Source: Pontibacter amylolyticus
Lineage (GTDB): Bacteria; Bacteroidota; Bacteroidia; Cytophagales; Hymenobacteraceae
Reading direction: 5' to 3'
Assembly (NCBI RefSeq): GCF_014638845.1
Contig: NZ_BMFP01000002.1
Location: forward strand, 452,373 to 516,372
Length of the DNA: 64,000 nt
Within the stretch, counting starts at the first letter, position 1; each line of letters begins with the position of its first letter. The translations under genes and the position numbers were made by a program. The notes beneath the pieces were generated by a model. The model was given only the letters and a program-made list of their open reading frames with translations. It ran no database searches and was not told where the DNA came from. This document shows, one piece after another, positions 25,758 through 35,617 of this stretch.

Positions 25758-28697
25758 ATGAAACTTTCCAAACTGGTAGCGTTTGTCCGGGAGTATCTGA
25801 TCGCGATTTCGTCTTTTCTGCTTATTTTTCTGTTAACGCTTTTTATTTACTCAGAGACGAAGAAGAAGGCGCTGGAGCGAAACGAAAAACTCTTCGAACT
25901 AAAGGCAGTACAGGCTACTCAGGCACTGCAACTGCGCATGCGCGACTATACCCAGATCTTGGTGGGTGCGAAAGCTCTTTTCGTGGCCTCCGACACCATT
26001 ACCCGCGAAGACTGGGCGCAATACTACCGGACACTGAAGCTCGAGGAAAACTACCCCGGCATACAGGGTGTGGGCTATACCCATTTTGTGAAACCCGAAG
26101 AAATGCCTGCCCATATCAGCCGCTTTCGCAAGGAGGGCTTTAAGGATTATGCCATCCGTCCGGACAACCCCCGCTCTACCTATACCTCCATCATTTACCT
26201 GGAGCCGCTCGACAAACGCAACCGGAGGGCCATAGGCTACGACATGTTCAGCGACTCTACAAGGCGCTCGGCTATGCAAATGGCCCGTGACACCCGCAAG
26301 CCAGCCTTGTCTGGCAAGGTAAGGCTGGTGCAGGAAACTGGCGTGGATGAGCAGGCCGGTTTCCTGATCTACCTGCCCATTTATAAAGGCAATGCCGAAC
26401 CCGAATCCATCAAGGAGCGCCAACGGCTCATCCAAGGTTTTGTCTATAGCCCTTTTCGGGCCAAAGACCTGATGATGGCGGTGTGGGGGAGTAATTATAG
26501 CGACCTGGATATTGAAGTGTATGACGGCACAGGCCTGGGAAGAAAAGACCTGCTTTTCAACACAGACAGCGTGCTGCATTATCATGCCGCTAAAAAACCG
26601 GAGCTGGACATGCTGAGCACCCTGAGCATCGGCAATCAAACCTGGCGCGTGTACTTTTCTGCCAAGCCCTCATTTGCCCGCTCCGCCGATACCGAACTGC
26701 CTTATTTTATTTTGTTGGGTGGTACTATCATCAGTCTGCTGATGTTCTTCATCATTTGGTCGCTCATCAACACGCGCCGCTCCAACAGCCTGAAACAGAC
26801 GATAACCGACAATGCCACGGCTGCCCTGTTTATCATCGACGCAAATGGCATTTGCACCTTCATGAACCCGGCCGCAGAAGAAATGACCGGTTATGATTTC
26901 TCGGAGATGCAGAACAAGTCGCTGCACAAGATGGTGCACCACACCAGGCCGGACGGCACGCCATACCCGGCAACCGAGTGCCCGCTGCGCAATGCGCTGC
27001 ATAAGGGGGTAGAAAAGAAAGAGGTATACGAGGAAGTGTTCGTCCGTAAAGACGGCAGTTTTTTCGATGTATCCTGTGCTGTGCACCTGATCAAAGACGG
27101 CAGCCGCGAAGCCTATGCCATCATTGAAGTGCAGGATATTACAGAAGAGAAGAGAGCCCAGCAAGCCATTATTGAGAGCGAGGCCCGCTTCCGTACCATG
27201 GCCGACAACGCTCCCGTGATCATCACCATCCTCGATATCTGGAAGCAGAGCGTGTATGTGAACAGGCAGTGGCTTGACTTTAGCGGGCAGAATTTCGAAG
27301 ACAGCATCAACTTCGGCTGGCAGCAGATCATCCACCCGCAGGACATGCCTGCCTTTGATGAACAGTACAACAATGCCCTTGCCTCAGAAAGCGATTTCAG
27401 CGTAGAGGTGCGCATGCGCCGCCATGACGGGCAGTACCGCTGGATGGTGGTCACCTGCACGCCGCGTGTTGGCACCGAGGGCGACTTCCTGGGGCATATC
27501 AGTTCGGCCATCGATATTACAGATATAAAAGAGGCGGACCGCAAAGTGAAGCAGAATGCCGAGCTGCTGCAGAAGCTGTTCCTCGAAGTGCCGGCCCTGG
27601 TAGGGCTTGTGCGCGCCTCGGACCAGCAGTACCTGTTAGCTAACCCGCTTTACCGCAAGCTGTTCGGAAACCGCATGTTGGTAGGCAAAACGCTGCGCGA
27701 GGCCCATCCCGAACAGGAGTACCGGGGTGTATTCGAGGAGATAAAGAAGGTGTTTGGAACCGGCTCTCCTTACGTAGGCAAGGAGGTGCCCCTCATGGTG
27801 GACAACCACAACAACGGCAGCCTGACACAGGGTTATTTCAACATCGTGATACAGCCGCTGATGGACGCGAAGGGCAAACCGGAGGCCGTGCTCATTTTTG
27901 CGGTGGAGGTGACGGAGTTGGTAAAGGCCCGCACCAAGCTGGTGTCAACTAACGAGGAGCTCAGCCTGAAAAACATGGAACTGCTGCGCACCAACAACGA
28001 CCTGGACAACTTCGTTTACACCGCCTCGCATGACCTGAAGTCTCCGATTGCCAACATGGAGGGCCTGTCTAACCTGCTGCGCGACATCCTGGAGGGCAAG
28101 CTGGAGGGCGAAGACAAGCAACTGCTCGACATGCTGGCCGATGCGATCGACAAGCTGAAGCGGACCATTGCCGACCTGGCGGAGATCACCAAAGTGCAGA
28201 AAGGGCTGCACGCCAAAGTGGAGCCGCTGGAGTTCGAGCACATACTGCAGGATGTGATGCTGGACATCGACAGTCTTGCAAAGGAATCCAACGCGGATGT
28301 GCAGGTGGATTTCCAGGTGAAGAACCTGCTCTATGCCCGCAAGAACCTGCGCAGCATCATTTACAACCTGGTGTCCAATGCGCTCAAGTACCGCAAGCCG
28401 GATCTGGCGCCGGAGGTGCACATCAGCACTTATATGGAAGGTGACTATGTGGTGCTGCGCGTGCAGGACAACGGGCTCGGCATCAAAAAAGGCCAGGAGC
28501 AAAAGCTCTTCAACATGTTTAAACGCCTGCACAATCACGTAGAAGGCACAGGTATAGGCCTGTACATTGTGAAGCGGATTATTGAAAACAATGGCGGGCG
28601 CATAGAACTGGAAAGTGAGCTGGGGCAGGGTACCACCTTCAAGGTATACTTCAAGCAGGTGCCGGTAGAGGAAGTGGTAAAGCCGGAACAGGTATAG
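25758..28697 (+). CDS. hybrid-free CHASE/PAS sensor histidine kinase
   Basis: A 979-residue membrane kinase. Transmembrane helices at about 12-31 and 314-335 flank a periplasmic CHASE ligand domain. Three PAS domains follow at about 342-470, 472-600 and 607-727. The HisKA phosphoacceptor is H758 in ASHDLKSPIAN. The ATPase domain has an N box (NLVSNALKYR), G1 (VQDNGLGI) and G2 (GTGIGLYIVKRI). No receiver domain is fused and no response regulator is adjacent, so the partner is unknown. The stop codon TAG is part of an AGGTATAG octamer. CHASE domains usually sense small extracellular molecules. Confidence 0.93.
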   Translation: MKLSKLVAFVREYLIAISSFLLIFLLTLFIYSETKKKALERNEKLFELKAVQATQALQLRMRDYTQILVGAKALFVASDTITREDWAQYYRTLKLEENYPGIQGVGYTHFVKPEEMPAHISRFRKEGFKDYAIRPDNPRSTYTSIIYLEPLDKRNRRAIGYDMFSDSTRRSAMQMARDTRKPALSGKVRLVQETGVDEQAGFLIYLPIYKGNAEPESIKERQRLIQGFVYSPFRAKDLMMAVWGSNYSDLDIEVYDGTGLGRKDLLFNTDSVLHYHAAKKPELDMLSTLSIGNQTWRVYFSAKPSFARSADTELPYFILLGGTIISLLMFFIIWSLINTRRSNSLKQTITDNATAALFIIDANGICTFMNPAAEEMTGYDFSEMQNKSLHKMVHHTRPDGTPYPATECPLRNALHKGVEKKEVYEEVFVRKDGSFFDVSCAVHLIKDGSREAYAIIEVQDITEEKRAQQAIIESEARFRTMADNAPVIITILDIWKQSVYVNRQWLDFSGQNFEDSINFGWQQIIHPQDMPAFDEQYNNALASESDFSVEVRMRRHDGQYRWMVVTCTPRVGTEGDFLGHISSAIDITDIKEADRKVKQNAELLQKLFLEVPALVGLVRASDQQYLLANPLYRKLFGNRMLVGKTLREAHPEQEYRGVFEEIKKVFGTGSPYVGKEVPLMVDNHNNGSLTQGYFNIVIQPLMDAKGKPEAVLIFAVEVTELVKARTKLVSTNEELSLKNMELLRTNNDLDNFVYTASHDLKSPIANMEGLSNLLRDILEGKLEGEDKQLLDMLADAIDKLKRTIADLAEITKVQKGLHAKVEPLEFEHILQDVMLDIDSLAKESNADVQVDFQVKNLLYARKNLRSIIYNLVSNALKYRKPDLAPEVHISTYMEGDYVVLRVQDNGLGIKKGQEQKLFNMFKRLHNHVEGTGIGLYIVKRIIENNGGRIELESELGQGTTFKVYFKQVPVEEVVKPEQV

Positions 28698-28767
28698 TGC
28701 TCCTTTTTTAATCAATTTAAGAACACGTCAGCCCTGATTCAAAAGGGCTGCATAGGTATAAGGCTGA

Positions 28768-30153
28768 ATGGCTAAAATCAAAACCTCTTATTTCTGTCAG
28801 AACTGCGGTGCGCAGTCCGCCAAATGGATTGGCAAATGTCCCGCTTGCGGCGAGTGGAACACCTACGTGGAGGAAGTGGTGCAGCGCGAAGAGCTCACCC
28901 CCACCAGCGTGTGGAAAGTGGGCAACACCAGCAGTTCGTCGCAGGTGGCCAACAAACCCAAGCCGATAGCCGACATCAACTACCAGGAGCAGCAGCGCAT
29001 CCAGACCGTGGACCAGGAACTGAACCGGGTGCTGGGCGGCGGCATCGTGCCGGGCTCCATGGTGCTGATTGGCGGCGAGCCAGGTATAGGCAAGTCCACG
29101 CTGATGCTGCAGATCGCCCTGAGCCTGACGGGGATGCGGGTACTGTACGTGAGCGGCGAGGAAAGCGAGCACCAGATCAAGATGCGAGCCGAGCGCCTCA
29201 ATGCCCAGACCTCCGACTGCTTCATCCTGACCGAGACCGGCACCCAGAACATCTTCAAGCAAATAGAGCAGCTGCGCCCGCAGGTCCTCATCATCGACTC
29301 CATCCAGACGCTGCACTCATCCTTTATAGAGGCTGGGGCCGGCAGTGTGAGCCAGGTGCGCGAGTGCACGGCGGAGTTGCTAAAGTTTGCCAAGGAAAGC
29401 GGCACGCCCGTTTTCCTGATCGGCCACATCACCAAAGAAGGCAACCTTGCAGGTCCGAAGATACTGGAGCACATGGTAGACACCGTGCTCACATTCGAAG
29501 GAGACCGCCATATGACCTACCGCATCCTGCGCACCACCAAGAACCGCTTTGGCTCTACCTCGGAACTGGGTATTTACGAAATGCTGGGTACCGGGCTGCG
29601 GGAAGTGAGCAACCCTTCGGAGATTCTGATCTCACAGCGGGAAGACGCCTTCAGCGGCATTGCCATCGGAGCGACGCTGGAAGGCAACCGGCCTTTGCTG
29701 ATCGAGGTACAGAGCCTGGTAACACCTGCCACCTACGGCACACCCCAGCGTACGAGCACCGGCTTCGACGGCAAGCGCCTGAACATGCTGCTGGCCGTGC
29801 TCGAGAAGCGGGGCGGGTATCGACTGGGAGCACAGGATGTGTTCCTCAACATAGCCGGCGGCCTCAAGGTAGAAGACCCGGCGCTGGATCTGGCTGTCTG
29901 CGCCTCCATCCTCTCCTCTTTCGAGGACATTGCCATACCTAGCACCTCGTGTTTTGCAGCCGAGGTGGGCCTTGGCGGCGAGGTGCGGGCTGTCAATCGC
30001 ATCGAGAACCGCATTACCGAAGCAGAGAAGCTTGGCTTCCGGGACATCTACATCTCAAAGTACAACAAAAAAGGAGTGGACCTGAGCAAGTTCTCGATCA
30101 ATGTGCACGCTTTTGGACGGTTGGAGGAAGTGTTTGCCTCCCTGTTTGGTTAG
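28768..30153 (+). CDS. radA: DNA repair protein RadA/Sms
   Basis: A 461-residue protein of full family length. The N-terminal C4 zinc finger (CQNCGAQSAKW, CPACGEWN), RecA-type Walker A (GGEPGIGKST), the RadA-specific KNRFG motif and a C-terminal Lon-protease-like domain are all present. RadA is a branch-migration helicase for recombination intermediates and repair. The Walker A Gly-Ile is encoded by GGT-ATA within an AGGTATAG octamer. It follows the kinase gene by 70 bases and could share a transcript. Confidence 0.97.
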   Translation: MAKIKTSYFCQNCGAQSAKWIGKCPACGEWNTYVEEVVQREELTPTSVWKVGNTSSSSQVANKPKPIADINYQEQQRIQTVDQELNRVLGGGIVPGSMVLIGGEPGIGKSTLMLQIALSLTGMRVLYVSGEESEHQIKMRAERLNAQTSDCFILTETGTQNIFKQIEQLRPQVLIIDSIQTLHSSFIEAGAGSVSQVRECTAELLKFAKESGTPVFLIGHITKEGNLAGPKILEHMVDTVLTFEGDRHMTYRILRTTKNRFGSTSELGIYEMLGTGLREVSNPSEILISQREDAFSGIAIGATLEGNRPLLIEVQSLVTPATYGTPQRTSTGFDGKRLNMLLAVLEKRGGYRLGAQDVFLNIAGGLKVEDPALDLAVCASILSSFEDIAIPSTSCFAAEVGLGGEVRAVNRIENRITEAEKLGFRDIYISKYNKKGVDLSKFSINVHAFGRLEEVFASLFG

Positions 30154-30241
30154 GATTGTGCTTTAAACAGGAAGGACTTCTAACTTTCGTATAATTTAAA
30201 AGGGGGCGTTGGGATTTGGAATTATAATCTATATAATTAAT

Positions 30242-30307
30242 GTTGAGTGCGTTAGCTGAGAGATTTTCGGTCCTGGACTGGAAGATCGAAATAGCGCCTA
30301 ACTCAAC
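30242..30307. ncRNA. structured 66-base element, possible leader RNA
   Basis: GTTGAGT (30242-30248) pairs with ACTCAAC (30301-30307); GCG plus two or three further pairs extend the stem across a bulge; and an inner hairpin of 11 pairs (30262-30287) caps it. It lies 40 bases upstream of the thioredoxin-like gene and 88 bases past the radA stop. It lacks a T-run, so it is not a simple terminator. Whether it is transcribed and which gene it serves are unknown. Confidence 0.4.
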
Positions 30308-30347
30308 CTAAATTAGATTTTATAAGACACCTCTACCCACTGTACCT

Positions 30348-31763
30348 ATGAAACGGACGCTTACCCTATTGCTGGCATGCATGCTGGCAACGCATTGCCT
30401 GTTGGCTCAAAGTACCGTTACCATTACGGGCAAAGTTCAAAAAGGCCAGGTGGATGACATCTTCATCGCCTCTCTCCCCTCTTTATTATTTCCGGAAGAA
30501 CAGCGCACGTTTACCGAAGTGAACAACGGCCGTTTCAGGTTTGAGCTGCCGGTGAACAAACCCACGACGGTAGAGCTGGTGTATGGCAACGAATCAGTGC
30601 CGCTATACCTGGAGCCAGGTTTTGAGCTACAGGTTTCGTTTGCAGCCGGCAAAATGCTCAAGACGCTGAAATATAGCGGACAGGGTGCTAACGAAAACAA
30701 CTACCTGGCCCTGCATACCTATCGCTTCGACGAGGAGGAAGATTACCAGACCCTGCCCGACAATGTGCGGCTTTCAGAAAAAGCGTTTCTGCAGTTTCTG
30801 GACTTCCGCAGAGAGGACCAGCAGGCCATCTTCGAAAAGAAAATAGAAGTGAAGCCAGTGAGCGAGCATTTCCGGCAAATGATACTGGCGGAGATCGAAT
30901 ATAGCTACGCCAACGACCGCCTCACCTTTTTCGACATGCGCGAGCTGATGCGACTGCCGGTGCAGCTTAGTCCCTCTGCCACCTACTTCGACTTCCTGAA
31001 TCACCTGGAAATGGAGCAGCCTGCCAGTCTGGAGGCCATCAGCTTTCCGGCCTTCCTGCGCAACTACATCCGGTTTATAGGGCAGCAAGCCAAGCTGGAA
31101 ACGAGCGACATACACTATTATAAAAAGGCCTACGATGAGGTGAGCTATACCTTGCAGGGGCAGGCGCGCGTGATGGCGCAGGCCTACCTCATACGGCTGT
31201 CGCTGCAGCAGGGCAACGTGCTGCACCTGCCTGCCATGCTGCATGACTTCAGCCAGAACCAAGGTATAGCGGCTGTGCATGCCAACCTGCTGCGCCAGTA
31301 CGAAAGCCACCCGGGCTTAGGTATAGGCAGCGCCGCTCCCGACTTTAGCCTGCAGGACATAAACGGCGAGTTAGTATCGCTCAGCGATTTTAAAGGCAAG
31401 ATTGTGTACCTGAGCTTCTGGCGTACGGACTGCGGCCTGTGCATGGTAGAACAACCGCATGCGCAGGAATTGGCCCGAAAGCTACAGCCCCACGACGTGG
31501 TGCTCATCAATATAGGAGTGGATGAAAACGAGCAGGCCTGGCGCAGCGTGGTGCAGTCGAGAGGGTTGGGCGGCGTGCAGCTATATCTGAAGGGGCAGGG
31601 CCATGAACTGGCCCGGAAGTATGGCCTCAAAGATGTGCCGGCTTACTTCCTGATAGGCGATGATGGCACGATCCTGAGTACAAAGCCCCGCCGCCCCATA
31701 GACCGCGAAGTCGAAAAGGAAATTCTGCAGCATGTGATGAACAATCGCGCCTCCCGCAAATAG
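30348..31763 (+). CDS. secreted TlpA/thioredoxin-fold protein
   Basis: A 471-residue protein with a signal peptide ending near residue 20 (HCLLAQ). A beta-rich N-terminal domain (residues about 22-110, DUF4369-like) and a helical middle precede a C-terminal thioredoxin/AhpC-TSA domain (APDFSLQDINGELVSLSDF). The active site is C362-G-L-C365 in WRTDCGLC. It is expected to reduce or isomerise disulfides, or supply reductant, in the periplasm. It has its own terminator downstream. Confidence 0.88.
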   Translation: MKRTLTLLLACMLATHCLLAQSTVTITGKVQKGQVDDIFIASLPSLLFPEEQRTFTEVNNGRFRFELPVNKPTTVELVYGNESVPLYLEPGFELQVSFAAGKMLKTLKYSGQGANENNYLALHTYRFDEEEDYQTLPDNVRLSEKAFLQFLDFRREDQQAIFEKKIEVKPVSEHFRQMILAEIEYSYANDRLTFFDMRELMRLPVQLSPSATYFDFLNHLEMEQPASLEAISFPAFLRNYIRFIGQQAKLETSDIHYYKKAYDEVSYTLQGQARVMAQAYLIRLSLQQGNVLHLPAMLHDFSQNQGIAAVHANLLRQYESHPGLGIGSAAPDFSLQDINGELVSLSDFKGKIVYLSFWRTDCGLCMVEQPHAQELARKLQPHDVVLINIGVDENEQAWRSVVQSRGLGGVQLYLKGQGHELARKYGLKDVPAYFLIGDDGTILSTKPRRPIDREVEKEILQHVMNNRASRK

Positions 31764-31790
31764 GCAGTTTGTAATTTATACTTTAGCAAG

Positions 31791-31832
31791 AGCCGCCCGT
31801 CATGTTAACGTGATGGGCGGCTTTGTTTTTGG
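31791..31832 (+). terminator. intrinsic terminator after the thioredoxin-fold gene
   Basis: A 12-bp stem (AGCCGCCCGTCA / TGATGGGCGGCT, one G-T pair) with an 8-base loop and a T-rich tail. Confidence 0.88.
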
Positions 31833-31971
31833 ATCTTAAGCCCCTCTTTCCGGAGGCATAAATAACCGTGCATTTGATTGGTGCGTAATTAAAGCCTAAC
31901 CCCCAACGCGAGGGGCAATCAAAAGGAATTGATTGTTTGAGATATCCTTATTCATTTAACCGCTAGAAAAT

Positions 31972-33159
31972 ATGGCATTAATCAACAAAAGTGACATTGA
32001 GAAACTGCTCAATGTTCAGAGCAACACGAAGGGCGCACTTTGCATCTCTATTTACATACCTACGCACCGAGCCGGCCACGAAACCCTGAATGGTCAGAAC
32101 CAGACCCTCTTTAAAAACAAACTGAAAGAAGCGCGCGCCCTGCTGGCCAGACACGATGTGGCAGAGACGGAGATTAACGCCTACCTGCAGCCTGCCGAAG
32201 AACTCCTGAGCGACACCGGATTCTGGCGCCACCAGGCCGAGGGACTCGCCGTGTTTCTGACCAAAGGCTTCTCGGCACACTATACCCTGCCGACCACCAT
32301 GCCGGACGTGGTATACGTGCTCGACCAGTTCTACTTCACACCGATGCTGCCGATCCTGAGCCAGAACGGCCGTTTCTTTATCCTGTCCCTTTACCGCGAG
32401 CGCATCGGTTTCTACGAAGCCACTATTGAGCGCATCCGTCAGATAGACATCAGTGCTTTTGCGCCGGAGAGCATGAACGAGGCGCTCAAGTTCAATGTCA
32501 AGGGCAAAGACCAGGATTTCCATAACTCCACCACGACCGTAAACGGCTCCAACATTGTACACGGGGCAGGTGCCAGCAAAGGCGACGAAGAGCACGACGA
32601 GGTAATTGAGTTTATCCACGAGGTAGACAACAGCCTGCAGGAGATTCTGCACAACGCCACGGAGCCACTGGTGCTGGCCGGTGTTGACCACTATTGTGCC
32701 CTGTACCGCAAGTTCAGCAAGTATAAGCACATCGTGCCGCAGCACATCAACCTGAACGAGAGCGCGGCAGGCATGAACCCGCAGACCATCCACGAGAAGG
32801 CGCTGGAAGTGATCAAGCCGCTGATGCAGCAAAGCCATACCGACTCACTGAGCCGCTACGAAAACGTGGCAGGCACCGGGGTAACCTCCGAAGACATTGC
32901 CACGGTGGCCGCCGAAGCGGTGCACGGTCGTGTGGACACGCTCTTTATTACGCCAAGCAGCCCGGTTTGGGGACGCTACGATGCCAAGAGCGCTGTGGCG
33001 GAAGTGCACAAAGACTACCAGCGCGGTGATGACGACCTAATTAACCTGGCGGCCATCAAGACGCTGGCGCAAGGCGGAAAGGTGTTTGTGAGCAGCTACA
33101 ACGGCCTGGCCGAGGTAAGCGAGGACGGCGGCAGCGTGAAAGCGCTCTTCCGTTACTAA
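31972..33159 (+). CDS. baeRF-type release-factor-fold protein
   Basis: A 395-residue soluble protein. The N-terminal ISIYIPTHRAGHETLNGQ and the C-terminal LINLAAIKTLAQGGKVFVSS match the bacterial archaeo-eukaryotic release factor (baeRF) families, whose fold resembles eRF1 domain 2 and pelota-like proteins. These are proposed to act in ribosome rescue or RNA binding but remain poorly characterised. It is flanked by its own promoter gap and a terminator, so it is monocistronic. Confidence 0.8.
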   Translation: MALINKSDIEKLLNVQSNTKGALCISIYIPTHRAGHETLNGQNQTLFKNKLKEARALLARHDVAETEINAYLQPAEELLSDTGFWRHQAEGLAVFLTKGFSAHYTLPTTMPDVVYVLDQFYFTPMLPILSQNGRFFILSLYRERIGFYEATIERIRQIDISAFAPESMNEALKFNVKGKDQDFHNSTTTVNGSNIVHGAGASKGDEEHDEVIEFIHEVDNSLQEILHNATEPLVLAGVDHYCALYRKFSKYKHIVPQHINLNESAAGMNPQTIHEKALEVIKPLMQQSHTDSLSRYENVAGTGVTSEDIATVAAEAVHGRVDTLFITPSSPVWGRYDAKSAVAEVHKDYQRGDDDLINLAAIKTLAQGGKVFVSSYNGLAEVSEDGGSVKALFRY

Positions 33160-33203
33160 TCAGCACCAGATTTTGGCCGTTAGCGCCATAAAGTATAATT
33201 TAG

Positions 33204-33232
33204 AGGGCAGCCTTTGTGGGCTGCCCTTTCTT
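33204..33232 (+). terminator. intrinsic terminator after the baeRF gene
   Basis: An 8-bp stem (AGGGCAGC / GCTGCCCT) with an 8-base loop, then CTTTCTTTT. It ends 15 bases before the next gene's chosen ATG. Confidence 0.85.
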
Positions 33233-33246
33233 TTGCATACCTGTAC

Positions 33247-34269
33247 ATGAAGCTTCACCTTACTGATAAGCTCAATTTCCTGTCGAAACTAACACCGCTG
33301 CGCATGCTCAATGCCCTGCAGGTGACGGGCAGCTATTGGTATGCAAGAGCGTCGCGGAAAGCGGTGCACTGGGGCGACCCGCTCAGCATCTCGTTTGAGC
33401 CGACCACCTCCTGCAACCTGCGCTGCCCCGAGTGCCCCAGCGGCCTCCGCTCCTTCACCAGGCCCACCGGCATGCTGCAGGCCGATCTGTTCAAACAGAC
33501 CATCGACCAGCTGCACAAGCGCCTGTTATACCTGATTTTCTACTTCCAGGGCGAGCCCTACCTGCACAAACAGTTTCTGGAGCTGGTGAAGTATGCCTCC
33601 GACAAGGGCATCTATACCGCCACCTCCACCAACGCTCACTTCCTCGACGACGACACCGCCCGCAAGACTGTGGAGTCGGGTCTTGACCGACTGATCGTAT
33701 CGATTGACGGCACCACGCAGGAGACCTATGCGGCCTATCGGGTGGGTGGCAAACTCGACAAGGTGCTGGAAGGCACGCGGCAAGTCGTGAAATGGAAAAA
33801 AGAACTGAAGTCGCGCACGCCGCACATCATGTTCCAGTTTCTGGTGGTGCGCCCCAATGAGCACCAGATTTCGGAGGTGCAGGCGCTGGCCGACGAACTG
33901 GGCGTAGATGAAGTGGTGTTTAAAACGGCGCAGATTTATGATTATGAGCAGGGCTCCCCGCTTATACCTACCATCGACTATTACTCCAGGTATAAAAATA
34001 ACGGCAATGGCAGCTTCTCCATCAAAAACAAGCTGCTTAACCAGTGCTGGAAGATGTGGCACTCGTGTGTGATCACCTGGGATGGCCTGGTAGTGCCCTG
34101 CTGCTTCGACAAAGACGCTGAGTACCGCATGGGCGATGTGAAAACGCAGAGCTTCCGGCAGGTATGGCGCAGCCCGGGGTATAACCAATTCCGCAAATCG
34201 TTGTTACAGTCACGGGAAGAGATAGAGATGTGCCGCAACTGCACCGAAGGCACACGGGTATGGGCATAA
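33247..34269 (+). CDS. radical SAM/SPASM domain protein
   Basis: A 340-residue enzyme. The radical SAM cluster motif is C56-x3-C60-x2-C63 (SCNLRCPEC). The C-terminal SPASM region carries several further Cys (CWKMWHSCVITWDG, PCCFDKD, CRNCTEG) for auxiliary iron-sulfur clusters. SPASM proteins modify peptides, or in some cases cofactors and carbohydrates; no precursor peptide is evident nearby. An upstream TTG frame start at 33214 falls inside the preceding terminator, so the ATG at 33247 is chosen. Confidence 0.9.
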   Translation: MKLHLTDKLNFLSKLTPLRMLNALQVTGSYWYARASRKAVHWGDPLSISFEPTTSCNLRCPECPSGLRSFTRPTGMLQADLFKQTIDQLHKRLLYLIFYFQGEPYLHKQFLELVKYASDKGIYTATSTNAHFLDDDTARKTVESGLDRLIVSIDGTTQETYAAYRVGGKLDKVLEGTRQVVKWKKELKSRTPHIMFQFLVVRPNEHQISEVQALADELGVDEVVFKTAQIYDYEQGSPLIPTIDYYSRYKNNGNGSFSIKNKLLNQCWKMWHSCVITWDGLVVPCCFDKDAEYRMGDVKTQSFRQVWRSPGYNQFRKSLLQSREEIEMCRNCTEGTRVWA

Positions 34270-34308
34270 GCTATACCTGAAGATAATGTGAAACAATAGA
34301 AACGCTAT

Positions 34309-35223
34309 ATGAATGATATAAACAAGGCGCTTGAACTTTTGCTGGGCAAGCTGGAGAGTTGGGGTGAGCACTTGATTTTGATGCTGCCAAATATTGCAGT
34401 GGCGATCATACTGATTATCATCACATTCGTGGTGGCCCGGTTTATCCGCAACGGTCTGGACAAAGTGATCGGACGCATATCGCACAGCGCTGCCCTTAAT
34501 AACCTGATTTCCACTATTCTTTACATTGCCCTGCTGGCGGTTGGTTTCTTTTTTGTGCTCAGCGTGCTGCAACTCGATAAAGTGGTGATCTCCTTGCTGG
34601 CCGGTGTCGGCATTATCGGTCTGGCATTGGGTTTCGCCTTTCAGGATATTGCCGCCAATTTCATCTCAGGCATTATCATAGCAGTGCAAAAGCCCTTTGG
34701 AGTGGGCGACATGATAGAAACCAACGATTATTTTGGGGTGATTGAGCGGGTGTCGTTGCGCACCTTGGATATCAGGCAACCCTCGGGCGAATTGGTGAAG
34801 TTGCCCAACAAGATGGTGTTTGAGAACCCGGTCACCAACTTTTCGAGCAGCGGTACACGGCGCCTCGACCTGGATGTGGGCGTGTCGTATGGAGAGGACC
34901 TGGAAAAGGTGCAGCAGATTGCGATTGAAGCTTTGCAGGATGTGAAGAACCGTGTAAAAACGCGTGACATAGAAGTGATGTACGATGCCTTCGGTGACAG
35001 CTCTATTAATTTCAAAGTCCGCTTCTGGATCAGCTATTCACGGCAGATAGATTTTGTATCGGCCAAGAGCGATGCTATTATCAAGATCAAAAAGGCTTTT
35101 GATGCGAACAACATCATGATCCCGTTCCCGATTCGAACACTGGACTTTGGCATAAAAGGAGGTGAAAAGCTGAGCGAACAGCTAGAGCAGGTGAAGGATG
35201 GCCGGAGCGTGTCAGATAATTAG
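34309..35223 (+). CDS. MscS-type mechanosensitive channel
   Basis: A 304-residue protein with three transmembrane helices. The pore helix is Gly/Ala-rich (LAGVGIIGLALGFAFQDIAANFISG) and a beta domain (IETNDYFGVIERVSLRTLDI) follows, as in small-conductance MscS channels that release solutes on osmotic down-shock. The C-terminal VRFWISYSRQIDF and IPFPIRTLDF segments are typical. The stop codon TAG overlaps an AGGTATAG octamer. Confidence 0.93.
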   Translation: MNDINKALELLLGKLESWGEHLILMLPNIAVAIILIIITFVVARFIRNGLDKVIGRISHSAALNNLISTILYIALLAVGFFFVLSVLQLDKVVISLLAGVGIIGLALGFAFQDIAANFISGIIIAVQKPFGVGDMIETNDYFGVIERVSLRTLDIRQPSGELVKLPNKMVFENPVTNFSSSGTRRLDLDVGVSYGEDLEKVQQIAIEALQDVKNRVKTRDIEVMYDAFGDSSINFKVRFWISYSRQIDFVSAKSDAIIKIKKAFDANNIMIPFPIRTLDFGIKGGEKLSEQLEQVKDGRSVSDN

Positions 35224-35242
35224 GTATAGCCGAGGCAGTTAT

Positions 35243-35280
35243 AAAACAGAAAGGGCCGACTCATCGGCCCTTTCTGTTTT
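35243..35280. terminator. strong bidirectional terminator
   Basis: Perfect 17-bp arms (35243-35259 and 35264-35280, core CAGAAAGGGCCGA) around CTCA, with A- and T-flanks. It serves the MscS gene and the convergent small gene, whose stop lies inside its right end. Confidence 0.92.
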
Positions 35281-35617
35281 ATTTGTCTTTTTTGTCAAGG
35301 TTTTTACCAAGGTCTTCCACCTGTTTCAGGAAGTCATCCACTTTCGCGTCGGCATAAGGCCCGTAGGAGTTGGAGATCGTGCCGTGCAGGCCATTGCTGG
35401 TTTCCACGGCGTAAAGTATCGACATGTCATCCGGATTGCTTTCACCCTCAAAGCGGTAAAAGTCCACGATACGCACCTCGTCCGGCCCGAAGGTCTGCTT
35501 GTCCTCCATGGTGCACAGTCTGCCCTCACCAGACACTTTAAAGTCGTAGGTATAGCCGTCCTTGCGGAGGCGGTTGAGTACGTTAATGAGGCTTCTTTCT
35601 TCTACTTTATCTTGCAT
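35279..35617 (-). CDS. conserved small protein, 112 residues
   Basis: A soluble acidic protein with the pattern LRKDGYTYDFKV...VRIVDFYRFEGESNPDDMSILYAV...GLHGTISNSYGPYAD. It resembles small Bacteroidota proteins that databases often label 'phosphoribosylpyrophosphate synthetase'; none of that enzyme's motifs can be seen here and the label should not be transferred. Function unknown. It is monocistronic. Confidence 0.72.
   Translation of the reverse strand: MQDKVEERSLINVLNRLRKDGYTYDFKVSGEGRLCTMEDKQTFGPDEVRIVDFYRFEGESNPDDMSILYAVETSNGLHGTISNSYGPYADAKVDDFLKQVEDLGKNLDKKDK

Noticed and set aside
35279..35617. Ribose-phosphate pyrophosphokinase (as database labels suggest)
   Set aside because: None of the enzyme's PRPP or ATP motifs is present in the 112 residues.
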